Source: Spirosoma sp. KUDC1026
GTDB lineage: Bacteria; Bacteroidota; Bacteroidia; Cytophagales; Spirosomataceae
Assembly: GCF_013375035.1 (NCBI RefSeq)
Contig: NZ_CP056032.1
Location: 4,090,001-4,154,000, forward strand
Direction of reading: 5' to 3'
DNA: 64,000 nucleotides
Shown: positions 41,784-50,971 of the stretch, piece after piece
Layout: every line of letters begins with the position of its first letter
Numbering within the stretch: position 1 is the first letter of the stretch
Made by a program: the position numbers and the translations under genes
The notes under the pieces: model-generated
What the model was told of the DNA's origin: nothing
Databases searched by the model: none
The model's input: only the letters and a program-made list of their open reading frames with translations

Positions 41784-43493
41784 ATGACGGAAGCCCCGAA
41801 AGACTCCTCCGAGAAGTCGCTGAATTTTATTGAACAGTTTGTTGAAGAAGATCTGGCTGCCGGCAAAAACGGTGGTCGCGTGCATACCCGTTTTCCACCC
41901 GAACCCAATGGCTATCTGCACATTGGGCACGCTAAATCAATCTGCCTGAACTTTGGCCTGGCCGACAAATACGGTGGGCAAACCAATCTCCGGTTCGACG
42001 ATACCAACCCCGTCACCGAAGATACCGAGTATGTCGATTCGATTAAGAATGACGTGCGCTGGCTGGGTTTCGACTGGGAAAACGAATTTTACGCGTCGGA
42101 TTATTTCGATCAGCTCTACAGCTTTGCGGAAACGCTGATTCAAAAAGGGCTGGCTTACGTCGATGATTCCACCGCGGAAGAAATTGCGGCCCAGAAGGGA
42201 ACGCCAACCGAACCCGGCCGCATGAGTGTTTACCGCGACCGGAGCGTGGACGAAAACCTCGACCTGTTCCGGCGCATGAAAGCAGGCGACTATCCCGACG
42301 GCGCGAAGGTGTTACGGGCGAAGGTCGACATGGCCTCGCCAAACATGCAGCTCCGCGACCCAATCATTTACCGCATCAAACACGCGCATCATCACCGGAC
42401 CGGCGATACCTGGTGCATCTACCCGATGTACGATTTCGCCCACGGCCAGTCGGATGCCATTGAGCATATCACTCACTCGCTCTGTACGCTGGAATTTGAA
42501 GTACACCGGCCGCTCTACGACTGGTTTATCCAGCAGCTTAGCCTCTTCCCGTCGCGGCAGATCGAGTTTGCGCGGCTCAATCTGACCTATACGGTCATGA
42601 GCAAGCGGAAACTGAAACAACTGGTCGAAGAAGGCCACGTCAGCGGCTGGGACGATCCCCGGATGCCAACGATTGCCGGTATTCGTCGGCGCGGATACAC
42701 ACCCGCCAGTATTCGTGAGTTTGCCGACCGGATCGGTATTGCCAAACGCGACAACCTAATCGACGTAGGGCTGCTGGAATTCTGCATCCGCGAAGAGCTG
42801 AACAAAACCACCGACCGCGTGATGGCCGTAGTCGATGAAAAACCCCTGAAACTGGTTATCACTAATTACACCCAGGGCGAAGAAATTCTGCACATCGAAA
42901 ACAACCCCGAAGACCCGAACTCGGGAACGCGGGCGGTGCCGTTCAGCCGGGAGGTATACATTGAGCGGGACGACTTCATGGAAAATCCACCGAAGAAATA
43001 TTTCCGGCTTTTTCCGGGTGGCATGGTTCGGCTCAAGGGCGCTTACATCATCAAGTGTGAGGAAGTCGTCAGGGACAACGCGGGTGAAATCATCGAGCTA
43101 CATTGCACCTACATTCCTGAAAGCCGGAGCGGTTCCGATACGTCGGGCATCAACGTGAAAGGGACTATCCACTGGGTATCGGTTCCGCACGCGGTCGAAG
43201 CCGAAGTTCGGTTGTACGACCGGCTTTTCTCGGTAGAAAACCCGGCTGCGGATGATTCGGAAGGCCGCCCCCGCGATTTCAAAGAATTGATCAATCCGAA
43301 TTCGCTCGAAGTCGTACGCGCTTTTGTCGAGCCAGCGCTCATTGAAGCCGTTAACAAGCAGCCGGATCTAAAAGTCCAGTTTATGCGGAAGGGCTACTTT
43401 ATCCTCGACCCGGACTCGACACCCGGCCGGCCTGTCTTCAACCGGACCGTTACGTTGAAAGACGGCTGGGCGAAGGAGCAGAAGAAGGGATAA
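41784..43493 (+). CDS. glnS: Glutaminyl-tRNA synthetase
   Basis: A 569-aa class I aminoacyl-tRNA synthetase charging tRNA-Gln. The HIGH motif is in [16 protein letters not shown] (near residue 38), the KMSKS-type motif is VMSKRKLKQ, and the anticodon-binding beta-barrel is at the C-terminus ([29 protein letters not shown]). I chose the ATG at 41784, which begins [19 protein letters not shown]; the frame is open 75 bp further upstream. The long upstream region (about 240 bp to the MarR gene) has no clear promoter. A hairpin follows at 43522. Confidence 0.95.
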   Translation: MTEAPKDSSEKSLNFIEQFVEEDLAAGKNGGRVHTRFPPEPNGYLHIGHAKSICLNFGLADKYGGQTNLRFDDTNPVTEDTEYVDSIKNDVRWLGFDWENEFYASDYFDQLYSFAETLIQKGLAYVDDSTAEEIAAQKGTPTEPGRMSVYRDRSVDENLDLFRRMKAGDYPDGAKVLRAKVDMASPNMQLRDPIIYRIKHAHHHRTGDTWCIYPMYDFAHGQSDAIEHITHSLCTLEFEVHRPLYDWFIQQLSLFPSRQIEFARLNLTYTVMSKRKLKQLVEEGHVSGWDDPRMPTIAGIRRRGYTPASIREFADRIGIAKRDNLIDVGLLEFCIREELNKTTDRVMAVVDEKPLKLVITNYTQGEEILHIENNPEDPNSGTRAVPFSREVYIERDDFMENPPKKYFRLFPGGMVRLKGAYIIKCEEVVRDNAGEIIELHCTYIPESRSGSDTSGINVKGTIHWVSVPHAVEAEVRLYDRLFSVENPAADDSEGRPRDFKELINPNSLEVVRAFVEPALIEAVNKQPDLKVQFMRKGYFILDPDSTPGRPVFNRTVTLKDGWAKEQKKG

Positions 43494-43521
43494 ACGTTCG
43501 GAAGGGGTAACATCGTTAAAC

Positions 43522-43566
43522 AATCAAAAGAGGAACAATATGCCAGGTATTGTTCCTCTTTTGATT
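43522..43566. terminator. Terminator after glnS
   Basis: A perfect 19-bp stem (43522-43540 with 43548-43566) with a 7-nt loop; arms contain AAAAGAGGAACAA and its complement, so T-rich sequence lies on one arm. The core GAGGAACAA resembles the core of the polypurine elements elsewhere. Confidence 0.8.
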
Positions 43567-43595
43567 TAAGTCGTTATGTTACGTAACTTTCTGCC

Positions 43596-43811
43596 ATGAG
43601 CCAGATTCACAAATCCCGTTCGTTCGAGGACATTCCGACTTACGACAAAGCCTACTGGTGGTCTAAAACGCCGGAAGAGCGGCTGGCAGCTGCGTTAAAG
43701 CTGATCCAGCGCGCAAAGGCAATCTATCGGGCCAATCCCGCTAATCCCCCTTTAGAAAATGGAGGACAAGTACTTAAGTCTAATAAGCCTATTCAACGAA
43801 GAGGGCGTTGA
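43596..43811 (+). CDS. Small partner protein of the nucleotidyltransferase (71 aa)
   Basis: A 71-aa basic protein. FEDIPTYDKAYWWSKTPEER is a tight motif, followed by LAAALKLIQRAKAIYRANP (a helix) and a basic C-terminus (KSNKPIQRRGR). No named family is known to me, but small proteins of this form beside a nucleotidyltransferase recur in Bacteroidota as far as I recall. Its last 53 bp overlap the next gene in another frame, so the pair is translated together. It could be an antitoxin-like partner, which is inference. Confidence 0.65.
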   Translation: MSQIHKSRSFEDIPTYDKAYWWSKTPEERLAAALKLIQRAKAIYRANPANPPLENGGQVLKSNKPIQRRGR

Positions 43812-44205
43812 TTATGTAGTTCTGGGCGGTCATGCCGTGATCGCTCACGGCTATTTACGCACCACCAGCGACATCGACATCTTTGTTCGGCCTAGCTCTG
43901 ATAATGCCGATCGGCTACTCAGGGCTTTATACCGATACGGCTACAAAAATGATGAGTTCGAGCACAGCGACTTCACAACGGTACCCAATTATTTATCCTT
44001 CAATCGGTACGACGAGTGGATAGATTTGATGACCTTCACGCTGGGCGTTACATTTGACGAGTGCTACCAGAACAAAGTAGTATTGATGGTTGAAGGGATA
44101 GCGACCAACGTAATTAGCCTGCCAGATTTGATACGTAATAAAACAGCTACCGGTCGTCCCCAAGACTTGCGTGATTTAGAAAACCTGCCCTCCGCTGATA
44201 ACTAG
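43759..44205 (+). CDS. Nucleotidyltransferase (DUF6036/AbiEii-like)
   Basis: A 148-aa protein with the nucleotidyltransferase signature GGHAVIAHGYLRTTSDIDIFV (Gly-Gly, then Asp-x-Asp at residues about 36-40). A later Glu or Asp pattern (EWIDLMTF) gives the third acidic residue. Such proteins include AbiEii-type toxins and RNA-modifying enzymes. The small partner overlaps it by 53 bp. No recognised AbiEi antitoxin is next to it, so a toxin role is possible but unproved. Confidence 0.75.
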   Translation: MEDKYLSLISLFNEEGVDYVVLGGHAVIAHGYLRTTSDIDIFVRPSSDNADRLLRALYRYGYKNDEFEHSDFTTVPNYLSFNRYDEWIDLMTFTLGVTFDECYQNKVVLMVEGIATNVISLPDLIRNKTATGRPQDLRDLENLPSADN

Positions 44206-44353
44206 CAGAATGCCAAGACATTCTGACATTTTAGCAATTTGAGGCTCCCTTTATTTCCTTTTTTTAAAGACACTCATCGGTCATTTGCGTCCATAACCTT
44301 TCAGTCCATAGAGTAGTTATTCTAGTACAACAAAACTTAAATAACTCAACGAC

Positions 44354-44923
44354 ATGGACAATCAACAAAACCTCTCAGGTAAGAAAGTTGCCGTTCTTTT
44401 AACCGAAGGATTTGAGCAGGTCGAAATGACCGAACCCCGCAAAGCGCTACAGGAAGCAGGCGCGACGGTACATATCATTGCTCCTAAATCGGGCGACGTA
44501 AAAGCCTGGGATATGGACGACTGGGGCGAAACGTTCGACGTGGACCTGGCCCTTGATGCTACTAATTCCGACCAGTATGATGCCCTGCTGCTGCCCGGTG
44601 GCGTCATGAACCCCGACCATCTCCGCATGGATCCGAAAGCGGTTCAGTTTGCGAAGTCATTCTTTGATGCGAACAAACCCGTTGCTGCCATTTGTCACGC
44701 GGCCATGACGCTGATTGAAGCGGATGTGGTTAACGGTAAAACCATGACATCGTACCCATCGATTAAAACAGACCTGAAAAACGCTGGTGCCAACTGGATC
44801 GATCAGGAAGTTGTCGTTGACGGTAATCTGGTATCGAGCCGCAAACCCGACGACATTCCAGCCTTCAACCGGGAAATGGTGAAGCTATTTGCCCGGAACG
44901 TCACAGCGAAACCGGTGGCCTAG
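44354..44923 (+). CDS. DJ-1/PfpI family protein (type 1 glutamine amidotransferase-like)
   Basis: A 189-aa protein of the PfpI/YhbO group with a nucleophilic Cys114 in VAAICHAAMT, with the preceding ALLLPGGVMNPDHLR and the N-terminal VAVLLTEGFEQVEM with the Glu that activates the Cys. Family members act as glyoxalases or protein/nucleotide deglycases, or stress chaperones; the exact activity is uncertain. It is followed by a 17-bp hairpin at about 44939 and the perfect palindrome at 44967. Confidence 0.9.
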   Translation: MDNQQNLSGKKVAVLLTEGFEQVEMTEPRKALQEAGATVHIIAPKSGDVKAWDMDDWGETFDVDLALDATNSDQYDALLLPGGVMNPDHLRMDPKAVQFAKSFFDANKPVAAICHAAMTLIEADVVNGKTMTSYPSIKTDLKNAGANWIDQEVVVDGNLVSSRKPDDIPAFNREMVKLFARNVTAKPVA

Positions 44924-44966
44924 TACCTTGATCTTTATCAGAGTTCAGAACTCTGGCAAAGATCAC

Positions 44967-45014
44967 AATAAACGAAGAAAGGACCTCAGTACTGAGGTCC
45001 TTTCTTCGTTTATT
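44967..45014. terminator. 48-bp perfect palindrome without loop, shared by convergent genes
   Basis: Bases 44967-44990 are the exact reverse complement of 44991-45014, with no spacer. It lies between the convergent DJ-1 and metF genes and carries CTTTCTTCG-type T-rich arms, so it can end both. It mirrors the 60-bp palindrome at 7401. Confidence 0.8.
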
Positions 45015-45019
45015 TACCC

Positions 45020-45979
45020 TTAAAATAGCTCACGGGCAATTTTCATGACGTTGTCCGCTTTACCCATCGTATAGAAGTGTAGAACGGGCGCCCCAGCCGC
45101 AATCAGTTCGCGTCCCTGCTGAATTCCCCACTCAATACCTACCTGCTTAGCCTGCTGATCGTTTTCGCAACTCTGTACAGCACGCACCAGATCGTCGGGC
45201 ATTTCGAGGTGAAACAGCTTCGGCAGGATTTCCAGCTGGCGCCGGGTTGCCAGCGGTTTCAGTCCCGGTATGATGGGTACCATAATACCCGCCTGACGGC
45301 AGCGCTCGACGAAATCAAAATACTTTCCGTTGTCGAAAAACATCTGCGTCACGATATAGTCGGCCCCTTTATCGACTTTGTATCTCAGGTATTCGAAGTC
45401 CGTATCGTGATCCATGGCCTCAAAATGCTTCTCCGGGTAAGCAGCTACACCTATGCAGAAATCACTGGGCGATAGGGGTGTATCTTCTTCGTGCAGATAA
45501 ATTCCTTTGTTCATATTCGCCACCTGCTCTACAAGCTCGCTGGCGTAAGTGTACCCGTTTTCCTTTGCCTTGAAGGTAGAAAAGGGTTTGGCCGGATCAC
45601 CCCGTAGTACTAGTGCATTGTCGATACCGAGGTAATGCAGGTCAATCAGGAAATCTTCGGTTTCATCGCGCGAAAAGCCGCCACAGAGAACGTGCGGTAC
45701 CGGATCGACGCCAAAGCGGTGCATGATGGCCGCACAGATCCCCACCGTACCGGGCCGCTTCCGGGTAACAATCCGCTGAATAGTCCCGTCCGGCAGAGGT
45801 CGTTCAATGTATTCCTCGCGATGGTACGTAACATCCACAAACGGTGGTTTGAACTCCATTAGCGGCTCGATGTTGTCGAGCAGGTTCTTCAAGTTGTCGC
45901 CCTTGATCGGCGGAATCACTTCAATGGAAAAGATTGGCTGCCCATTGGCGGCCTGAATGTGTTCGGTAATTTTTGTCAT
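45020..45979 (-). CDS. metF: 5,10-methylenetetrahydrofolate reductase
   Basis: A 319-aa FAD enzyme that makes 5-methyltetrahydrofolate for methionine synthesis. FSIEVIPPIKGDN at the start, VDVTYHR (substrate/FAD loop near residue 50), LVLRGDPAKP, ADYIVTQMFFDN and PIIPGLKPLATRRQLEILPKLF are all typical. It is the last gene of the minus-strand run from the his operon. I see no SAM riboswitch: only 42 bp separate it from the PAP2 gene upstream. Confidence 0.95.
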   Translation of the reverse strand: MTKITEHIQAANGQPIFSIEVIPPIKGDNLKNLLDNIEPLMEFKPPFVDVTYHREEYIERPLPDGTIQRIVTRKRPGTVGICAAIMHRFGVDPVPHVLCGGFSRDETEDFLIDLHYLGIDNALVLRGDPAKPFSTFKAKENGYTYASELVEQVANMNKGIYLHEEDTPLSPSDFCIGVAAYPEKHFEAMDHDTDFEYLRYKVDKGADYIVTQMFFDNGKYFDFVERCRQAGIMVPIIPGLKPLATRRQLEILPKLFHLEMPDDLVRAVQSCENDQQAKQVGIEWGIQQGRELIAAGAPVLHFYTMGKADNVMKIARELF

Positions 45980-46021
45980 TGTAAAAGCGACGCGTTCGAA
46001 TGCGTCAATACGCGGGCAAAG

Positions 46022-46924
46022 CTAACGGGAAAACGTTAATAACCGCAGGTAGATTCCATTGGCGCTCCCATTACTCCAGGGTTGTACGTCCAGCCGTTGC
46101 CCCAGCGACGATCGGTTTTTGACTTCGTGTAGTTTGGGAATTCCCCAGCCTACCAGCGAACCAAAAGCCGCCCCGACCAGCAGATCGGTTGGGTAGTGTA
46201 GTCCGGCTTCATACCGGAACACTGCCGTGGCCGTCGCCAGTCCTAACGATCCAACCCAGACCACAGGTTTCCAGCCTGAGTTCGGGAAATAATGCCGGAA
46301 CACTTCACTCGTAAACACAGCCGTGGCAAAGGCATTCGACGCATGCCCCGAAAAAAACGACTGCCGGGCATCTTTGGTCTCCTTCTCGTCGAGCGGGGCC
46401 GCCGGATTATACACATACGGCCGGGTACGTAACGTAACCGCCTTGACGGTTCGCCCGATCCCGTTGGTGAGCAAAGCTGTTTCCAGATACATCACAGCCA
46501 CAGTTTTAATATCCTGCCGCATGGGTCGGGTGCCAACTGACAGCAACCCCACCAGCGCTACGTTTCCGGCAAAGGTCACGTCGCTTATCCGGTCCAGGGT
46601 CGGGTTCCAGCGGTACGTAGCACCCCGATCAAACGCGTTGATACTCCCTCGGCTGAGCGCGTTAATTTCGGCGGGGGAAAGCAGATCAAGTTGGTGCGTG
46701 AGCGCGGCTGACGTTCCCAGCGAGACAACGCCCGCTCCCGCCAGCACGAGTTCCCGGCGAGTGGTAAGCTGATAAGGTGAAATGCGATCCGCACGCGTTG
46801 CCGGAACCAGTGCAGAACCTATCGGCTGGGCCACTCCAGGCTGGGCCACACCTACCAGCGTATTAACACTCAGCCAGAGAGTCAGGCAGATCGACGGAAT
46901 TGTCGTTCGAAAACGATGCAGCAT
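46022..46924 (-). CDS. PAP2 family phosphatase with signal peptide
   Basis: A 300-aa membrane-linked phosphatase of the PAP2 superfamily. The signal is RFRTTIPSICLTLWLSVNTLVGVAQ. The three motifs are K-x6-RP (KAVTLRTRPYVY), SGH (FFSGHASNAFATAVF) and R-x5-H-x3-D (RYEAGLHYPTDLLVG), with the last helix LVGAAFGSLVGWGIP. Role: dephosphorylation of lipid phosphates in the periplasm; which lipid is unknown. I chose the ATG at 46924; one at 46954 would overlap the helicase stop. The gap to the helicase is 10 bp. Confidence 0.88.
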   Translation of the reverse strand: MLHRFRTTIPSICLTLWLSVNTLVGVAQPGVAQPIGSALVPATRADRISPYQLTTRRELVLAGAGVVSLGTSAALTHQLDLLSPAEINALSRGSINAFDRGATYRWNPTLDRISDVTFAGNVALVGLLSVGTRPMRQDIKTVAVMYLETALLTNGIGRTVKAVTLRTRPYVYNPAAPLDEKETKDARQSFFSGHASNAFATAVFTSEVFRHYFPNSGWKPVVWVGSLGLATATAVFRYEAGLHYPTDLLVGAAFGSLVGWGIPKLHEVKNRSSLGQRLDVQPWSNGSANGIYLRLLTFSR

Positions 46925-46934
46925 AGTTTTTGCG

Positions 46935-49900
46935 CTAAACGACCCGCACCACATTGGGTTCGGCAGTCAGGTACACCAATCGCCCTTCGGCCTCGGCAAA
47001 GCCCATCTGGCGATATAGATCTGTAAAATAACGTAGCGTCCGGACAGGATCAACGGCCCCGTTCCCGACTTCGTTATCTGACATTGATGCATACTGCACC
47101 AGGACGACATGCGTGCTGGATTTATGAACGACCCGGTGGGGCGCTCCGTGCGATCGTCCACTCCCCCGTCTACTCAGAATACTCCGGTCGGTATCAACGC
47201 GTAGAGCTGGATCAAATACATCAACCAGGTCAGGGTGCGTCATCAGATGCACCAGTTCCTGCCGGAACCCCGCCGTTTCCGACGTTCGCAACAGCCCTTC
47301 CCGAACGAGTTGCCACAGGGCTTTATCCAGGCTGTCGATCCCTTTCAGCAGGCTCAGGGCCGCCTGGAGTTTGCGGTCGTGTTCGCGGGTACGGGCGAAG
47401 GTTGCTACGTCGAACACGCGATCGGCCTGCCGACGTAATTGCAGATCCTGCCCCCGGTTTCCGCTGATGACCTCATCCAGAATGATCTCATCGGTTTCGG
47501 ACACCGAGTGATGCGAGAACGCATCTGCGCATTCGCTGATTATATATTCCGACTTTTCCGCCAGCCAGCCACTGTCGCACCGCTGCGCCAGATCGCTGTC
47601 TTTCAGGAATGCATACAGCCAGTGCGCGATCGTCGATGACTTCGTCGCATCCGTTTTTTTATCAAAGTCCTTTTTGGCTTCGCTGATGATGTACAATCGG
47701 TTCGTCGGGCGGGTAAACGCTACGTAGAGCAGGTTCATATTCTCCAGAAACGTGCGGGTTACCTCGTCGTTGTACTGCTCCGCCACGATGTCCGGCGTCT
47801 TTTTCAGATCATTTCTCGGATGAACCGGAGCGCTGGTCAATCGGGCTATTTCGCCAGTCCCCAGCTGGTACGCCAGCAAATCCGACTGTACCCCACTCAG
47901 GTCCAGCCAGATCGTTCCCCGGCTGTTAGGCGTTACGTCCCAGTTCGCGAATGGGATAATCACAACCGGGTATTCGAGTCCTTTGGATTTGTGAATTGTC
48001 TGGATACTGACGGCATTCCGGGCGTCGCCTTCCACCGAAATCTTCTCCCGAACGCTTTCCCAATACAGCAGAAAATCACTCAGGTGGCCGCTCCGTTTCT
48101 GGTTAAAGGTCAGCACTTCGTCCAGAAACCGGAACAGAAACGGATTATGTTCGGCCTGTTCGAACAGGTCAAACTGGTGAATCAACCGCTCGGCCAGTTC
48201 GTAAGGATTCAGTTGTCCCAACGCATACGGATCGAGCGGGTACCCTTCCTCGGCCAGGTAGGCGTAGACTTTATCGATGGCACTGTCGTCGGCCACTGCC
48301 CGTAGTTGCTCTGTCAGCGCATCGTCGGGGAAGATCCCTTTTACCACCCGATGGTACAGATACAACAGCTCATACCGCAGCAGTACCTGATCGGGTCGTT
48401 GCAGCAACTGCATAATCGTCACGATCCATTTGACCGGGTCCGAAAACTCCAGTGACAGTGAATCGGCCGACACGAGTGGGATCTGACGACTGTTCAATGC
48501 ATTCGCCAGGGCGCGGGCGTGAGCTTTCTTTCGGCAGAGAATCGCAATGTCGCCAAACTGGTATCCCTCTGCGAGGGCCTTTTCCAGATGCGTCATCGTT
48601 TTTTCGAGCATCATCGTCGTCAGATCCTTATTTGCCAGCTCATCTTTGGCAACAAAGTCGATCTGCACGTGGCCCGTTTGCCGGGCGTCGGGCTGGGCTT
48701 TCTGTTGAAACTCCTGTTTCGCGTCGAACACGTCGGCAATTTTCCCGTACGTCCCCTCGAAGGCGCGGGCCGCGAAATCGAAGAACTCATTGTTGAACGT
48801 AACGATGGGTTCGGCACTGCGCCAGTTAGTATCCAGCACTTCCTGCTCGATCTGTCCGTTAAGCGCGTCGATCCGGTCGGCGGTCCACGAACCAGGCTGA
48901 TGGGCCAGCTTCAGACTCTCCAAGTCATTACGGTGCAGGGCCACGATCTGGTCCATGTCGCCCCCCCGGAAGCGGTAAATAGCCTGCTTGCCGTCGCCCA
49001 CGGCCAGATTGAAATGCTGAAAGCCGAGCGCATTTTCGATGAGGGGCATCAGGTTAGCGAACTGTAGCCGGGACGTATCCTGGAATTCATCAACCAGAAT
49101 ATGGTTGTATTTAGCGCCCAGCCGCTCGAACAGAAACGGCACCGGTTCGGACGCGACGATACCCAGGATTTTCTTGTTGAATTCGGAGATATGCACCCGG
49201 CCGTCTTTACGCAGCAGTTCGTCAAACTCGATGCGCATCTGCCGCAGCAGGGCCAGTTTTTGCAAGTGGGGCAGCAGACAATCGAACAGCACTAGTTGCT
49301 GGCTGCTTTCCTCTTGAACGGTCTGAATCTGCACCAGACAGTCGGTCAGTTCATCGACCATCCCGTCGATGGTTTCCTTAAGCAGATTCGCGGCTTTCTT
49401 GCTATACCACTCGCCCTTGTCGCGGGCGCTGGCAACGCGGGCACCCGCTTCTTTTTTTCCTTCCCCCGCAGCCACGGCTTTGATGAACCCACCAACCCCC
49501 GAGGCCCCATAAGAAAAGTCCATTTCGTCCAGACCGGCATCAGTAATCCGTTTCCAGGCCCGCTGTCCGTGCGCCACAACGGTCTGCTCAATCTGCCGAT
49601 TGTAATCCAGCAGTTGCGTCCGGATAGCACGCAGGGCGGCAGGAGTGAGTGCCTGGGCAGCGTTAACGGCCTCATAAAACTGATCCGACGTGAGATTCCG
49701 GCCAAACTCTTTCAGCACTTCGGGTAGCTGATTCCAGCTGTTGCCTTCGGCTGCGGTATGGGTGTAATATTCACTCAGAATGGTCGTGATCTCGTCCATC
49801 TCATCAACGCCCGCTTTCTCGATCAGGCTGTCGATGGCCAGTTCCAGCACCTCGTCGGTTTCGAGTTCGACCTCAAACGAATAGGGTAAGCCCAGTTCGT

Positions 49901-50294
49901 CGGTAAAAGCGGTTACGATTCGCTGGGTAAATGAGTCAATGGTCGTTACGCTGAAATCGGCGTAGCAGTGCAGGATGGTCTTGAAAACCCGGTCGGCTTG
50001 CTTTCGGAGGTCCCCTTTAGCAATCTCGAACGCATCTGTTCCGGGCGTTAGCTCGTGCAACTCCTCAACGAGTACGTTCAACAAGGGCGGATTCTGCTCC
50101 GGACTGGCCAATGCCATCAGGTTCTTCAGAATCCGATCCTTCATTTCGTTGGCGGCTGCATTTGTGAACGTAACCGCCAGAATATGTTTGAAGTAATCGT
50201 TGCTCGCACCGGGACGGAGTGCCAGTTTCAGGTACTCTTTCGTCAGTGTATACGTCTTCCCCGACCCGGCCGATGAGCTATAGATTTTGAACAT
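46935..50294 (-). CDS. UvrD/RecB-like helicase with degenerate C-terminal nuclease
   Basis: A 1119-aa superfamily 1 helicase related to AddA/RecB. Walker A is YSSSAGSGKTYTL (near residue 6), motif II is LVDEFQDTSRLQF, motif III is VGDGKQAIYRFRGGD, and motifs V-VI are in IQTIHKSKGLEYPVV and VAFTRPTNRLYI. The C-terminus has the usual fold layout but not the catalytic PD-(D/E)XK residues: the RPDRV position reads GAPHRVV and the DYK position reads VLVQYAS. No AddB partner is next to it. I chose the ATG at 50294 over a TTG at 50300. Confidence 0.9.
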   Translation of the reverse strand: MFKIYSSSAGSGKTYTLTKEYLKLALRPGASNDYFKHILAVTFTNAAANEMKDRILKNLMALASPEQNPPLLNVLVEELHELTPGTDAFEIAKGDLRKQADRVFKTILHCYADFSVTTIDSFTQRIVTAFTDELGLPYSFEVELETDEVLELAIDSLIEKAGVDEMDEITTILSEYYTHTAAEGNSWNQLPEVLKEFGRNLTSDQFYEAVNAAQALTPAALRAIRTQLLDYNRQIEQTVVAHGQRAWKRITDAGLDEMDFSYGASGVGGFIKAVAAGEGKKEAGARVASARDKGEWYSKKAANLLKETIDGMVDELTDCLVQIQTVQEESSQQLVLFDCLLPHLQKLALLRQMRIEFDELLRKDGRVHISEFNKKILGIVASEPVPFLFERLGAKYNHILVDEFQDTSRLQFANLMPLIENALGFQHFNLAVGDGKQAIYRFRGGDMDQIVALHRNDLESLKLAHQPGSWTADRIDALNGQIEQEVLDTNWRSAEPIVTFNNEFFDFAARAFEGTYGKIADVFDAKQEFQQKAQPDARQTGHVQIDFVAKDELANKDLTTMMLEKTMTHLEKALAEGYQFGDIAILCRKKAHARALANALNSRQIPLVSADSLSLEFSDPVKWIVTIMQLLQRPDQVLLRYELLYLYHRVVKGIFPDDALTEQLRAVADDSAIDKVYAYLAEEGYPLDPYALGQLNPYELAERLIHQFDLFEQAEHNPFLFRFLDEVLTFNQKRSGHLSDFLLYWESVREKISVEGDARNAVSIQTIHKSKGLEYPVVIIPFANWDVTPNSRGTIWLDLSGVQSDLLAYQLGTGEIARLTSAPVHPRNDLKKTPDIVAEQYNDEVTRTFLENMNLLYVAFTRPTNRLYIISEAKKDFDKKTDATKSSTIAHWLYAFLKDSDLAQRCDSGWLAEKSEYIISECADAFSHHSVSETDEIILDEVISGNRGQDLQLRRQADRVFDVATFARTREHDRKLQAALSLLKGIDSLDKALWQLVREGLLRTSETAGFRQELVHLMTHPDLVDVFDPALRVDTDRSILSRRGSGRSHGAPHRVVHKSSTHVVLVQYASMSDNEVGNGAVDPVRTLRYFTDLYRQMGFAEAEGRLVYLTAEPNVVRVV

Positions 50295-50302
50295 GGACAA
50301 AA

Positions 50303-50415
50303 AGGAGAATGGAGGAAGGGGAACAAGGAGAAAGGATGACTAAGAGGGGGCGTTTTGCTCATAGGTACCCGTTCAAATACTTTCTTTCTCCTTGTTCCCC
50401 TTCCTCCATTCTCCT
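50303..50415. repeat. Intergenic polypurine/polypyrimidine element, copy 3
   Basis: A perfect 32-bp inverted repeat (50303-50334 with 50384-50415) with a 49-nt loop, filling the gap between the outer-membrane protein gene and the helicase. The purine arm contains GGGGAACAAGGAGAAAG. It begins 9 bp upstream of the helicase start. Confidence 0.8.
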
Positions 50416-50419
50416 AATT

Positions 50420-50950
50420 TTAAAAATTATACCGCAATCCTAATCCTGTATTCAGGTTCAGGAAAAAGGGCGCCTGGAGCAGTTCGACGTAGCCGCCACC
50501 TTCCAGGAAAAATGAATACGGCTTGTTGGGTGGAAAGAATTCTAGTCCCCCCACACCCGACGCACCAATCGACAAAGCGTTCTCGAATTCACCATTCAGA
50601 CGGGGGGGGTAATACCTCCGGGTGTTGATCTGTCCACCCAGCCCGTAGTACGCCCGAATGCTTTCGCTGCTGGTCAGCGACTTATGGGTAATATAATGTC
50701 CCTGAATGCTCAGACCAACACTTCGGTAGGTGCCGGTCCGGTAGCTCCGGCGGGTGCCGTACAGCCCACCATACGTACCAACGTTCAGGTCAAAGGCGTG
50801 GTTACTACCAAAGTATTTTCGGACGTTGACGCCAGCGGGCTCTCCGATACGAAACCCAACCGACCAGTTGTTGTACTGGGCCATCGCCCGATGCGGCAGT
50901 GCCAGTCCACCCAGGGCAGCCAGCGTAAAAAGCAGAAACAGTTTTCTCAT
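50420..50950 (-). CDS. Outer-membrane beta-barrel protein with a C8 tract
   Basis: A 176-aa protein with a signal peptide (KLFLLFTLAALGGLALPHRAMAQ) and alternating beta strands (WSVGFRIGEPAGVNVRKYFG, YRSVGLSIQGHYI) ending in LNTGLGLRYNF with a terminal Phe, typical of small outer-membrane barrels. Its coding strand has eight C in a row at 50602-50609 (plus-strand G8), a possible slippage site. I chose the ATG at 50950 over a TTG at 50971. It starts 21 bp after hisC. Confidence 0.8.
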   Translation of the reverse strand: MRKLFLLFTLAALGGLALPHRAMAQYNNWSVGFRIGEPAGVNVRKYFGSNHAFDLNVGTYGGLYGTRRSYRTGTYRSVGLSIQGHYITHKSLTSSESIRAYYGLGGQINTRRYYPPRLNGEFENALSIGASGVGGLEFFPPNKPYSFFLEGGGYVELLQAPFFLNLNTGLGLRYNF

Positions 50951-50971
50951 ACACACTTTATTGGATAACAA

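Noticed and set aside
45980-46021. SAM riboswitch before metF
   Set aside because: Only 42 bp lie between metF and the upstream gene, and no SAM aptamer helices are seen.
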